This document shows, in pieces, positions 63,403 to 64,000 of a DNA stretch of 64,000 bases. Position numbers and translations under genes: made by a program. This DNA comes from Nonomuraea sp. MG754425 (GTDB taxonomy: Bacteria; Actinomycetota; Actinomycetes; Streptosporangiales; Streptosporangiaceae). The stretch lies in contig NZ_SSXE01000007.1 in assembly GCF_021699195.1 (NCBI RefSeq), forward strand, positions 1-64,000. Reading direction: 5' to 3'. Under the pieces are notes generated by a model. That model did not search any database. It was not told the DNA's origin and worked only from the letters and a program-made list of their open reading frames with translations. Numbering within the stretch: position 1 is the first letter of the stretch; each line of letters opens with the position of its first letter.

Positions 63403-63418
63403 CCGCTCGTTCGAGCGG
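63403..63418. promoter_or_regulatory. Palindrome upstream of the ABC ATPase gene
   Basis: CCGCTCG-TT-CGAGCGG, perfect 7-bp arms, in the 118-base divergent gap, 66 bases before the start at 63485. Candidate repressor site. Confidence 0.5.
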
Positions 63419-63484
63419 ACGCCATGACGGCCGGTGAAACCTGTCCGAGGGCGTCGTGAAACCGGCGCCGCCGACAGTGAGAGC

Positions 63485-64000
63485 ATGAGCATCGCAGAAC
63501 TCGGACGTACCGGGGGCCGCCCGGCGCTCGACGACGACGCCGAACCGGCCGTACGCGCGTACGGTCTGGTGAAGACGTTCGGCGAGCACCGCGCCGTCGA
63601 CGGGATCGACCTGCACGTACGCCGAGGTGAGATCTTCGGCGTCCTCGGCCCGAACGGCGCGGGCAAGACCACCACACTGAAGATGCTGGCCACCCTGCTG
63701 AAGATCGACGCCGGCCGGGCCGAGATCTTCGGCGTCGACGTGGCCGGCAACCCGCACGTCATCCGCCAGCTCGTCGGCGTCACCGGACAGTACGCCTCGG
63801 TGGACGAGAACCTGACCGCCCGCGAGAACCTCTGGCTCTTCGGCCGGCTGCAGGGCATCGCCGGCGCGCGGGCCCGGCACATCGCCACCGAACTGCTCGG
63901 CCAGTTCGGCCTGGAGGCCGCCGCGGACAAGCCGATCGCGCAGTTCTCCGGCGGCATGCGCCGGCGTCTCGACCTGGCGGCCAGCCTGATCACCAGACCG
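63485..64000 (+). CDS. Daunorubicin-type (DrrA-like) ABC transporter ATP-binding protein, 3' end outside window
   Basis: 172 codons are visible with no stop before the window end. The N-terminal region has the DrrA-family start (AYGLVKTFGEHRAVDGIDL), Walker A GPNGAGKTTT, the Q-loop (TGQYASVDE) and the ABC signature FSGGMRRRLDLA. Such ATPases pair with a DrrB-type membrane protein to export antibiotics. Start at ATG 63485 is supported by the divergent palindrome. Confidence 0.93.
   Translation, partial: MSIAELGRTGGRPALDDDAEPAVRAYGLVKTFGEHRAVDGIDLHVRRGEIFGVLGPNGAGKTTTLKMLATLLKIDAGRAEIFGVDVAGNPHVIRQLVGVTGQYASVDENLTARENLWLFGRLQGIAGARARHIATELLGQFGLEAAADKPIAQFSGGMRRRLDLAASLITRP

Overview
The window is high-GC actinobacterial chromosome. 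The gene content and order (crgA, class E sortase, pabA/trpG-like amidotransferase, then pknB-pknA-pbpA-rodA-pstP-fhaB-fhaA and a tRNA-Leu; pheA-serS; a proteasome activator Bpa; an FxSxx-COOH RiPP cluster; a CebR-type box on a GH6 cellulase) fits a filamentous, spore-forming actinomycete. My best guess is Streptosporangiaceae, Nonomuraea-like, but that assignment is inference from family resemblance and gene order. The genomic position is probably on the origin-proximal side, because the crgA/pknB/pbpA/rodA block and serS usually lie there.

Layout. 1-11.5 kb: envelope and division block (rhomboid protease, CrgA, sortase E, PabA-like amidotransferase, then seven leftward genes for the Ser/Thr kinase / PBP / RodA / phosphatase / FHA module), closed by tRNA-Leu(CAG). 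12-14.4 kb: two translationally coupled CNNM/CBS membrane proteins. 14.6-21.1 kb: LCP cell-wall ligase, TenA, an Fpg/Nei glycosylase, an HxlR-regulated MFS exporter with a clear shared operator, a rhodanese, and a TPP riboswitch driving an NCS1 (CytX-like) transporter. 21.1-27.3 kb: Ogt, a PAS/GAF histidine kinase, an RsbW-like ATPase, a YidC paralogue with two tiny membrane proteins upstream, a STAS protein and a GT2. 27.4-33 kb: a 23-bp tandem repeat, DinB, and two GT-C mannosyltransferase-like proteins flanking a large phosphodiesterase-like membrane protein. 33-43 kb: DUF4446-pheA-serS, an Asp-box membrane protein, a cold-shock gene with structured leader, HAD phosphatase, Bpa, quinone oxidoreductase, a long ParA/MinD-like protein, a BP74-like secreted protein and tRNA-Ser(TGA). 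43-54.7 kb: STAS, Nudix-PIN fusion, M15 peptidase, a USP/paralogue-pair/MFS operon with its TetR regulator, the CebR-boxed cellulase, an LLM oxidoreductase behind a long inverted repeat, and several uncharacterised membrane or DUF proteins.

The most interesting region is 54.7-62.7 kb: a ribosomal-peptide system. A 54-residue precursor ending in FQSAL (fxsA, too short for routine ORF calling) lies divergent from an NB-ARC/TPR protein (fxsT) across a 147-bp gap holding a strong inverted repeat. Downstream on the same strand, tightly packed, are a SIR2-like protein, a STAND-type NTPase, the radical SAM enzyme FxsB and an HExxH peptide hydroxylase-like protein whose start overlaps the fxsB stop. 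This joins a cyclophane RiPP maturation module to NTPase and putative NAD-degrading parts typical of biological-conflict systems. The window ends inside a DrrA-like ABC ATPase gene.

No gap between genes exceeds about 300 bases. The larger ones (11765-12000, 14355-14597, 25377-25628, 27332-27555, 37184-37435, 37640-37862) hold hairpins, a palindrome or repeats as listed; in 25377-25628 I see nothing. No insertion sequence, prophage or CRISPR array was recognised.
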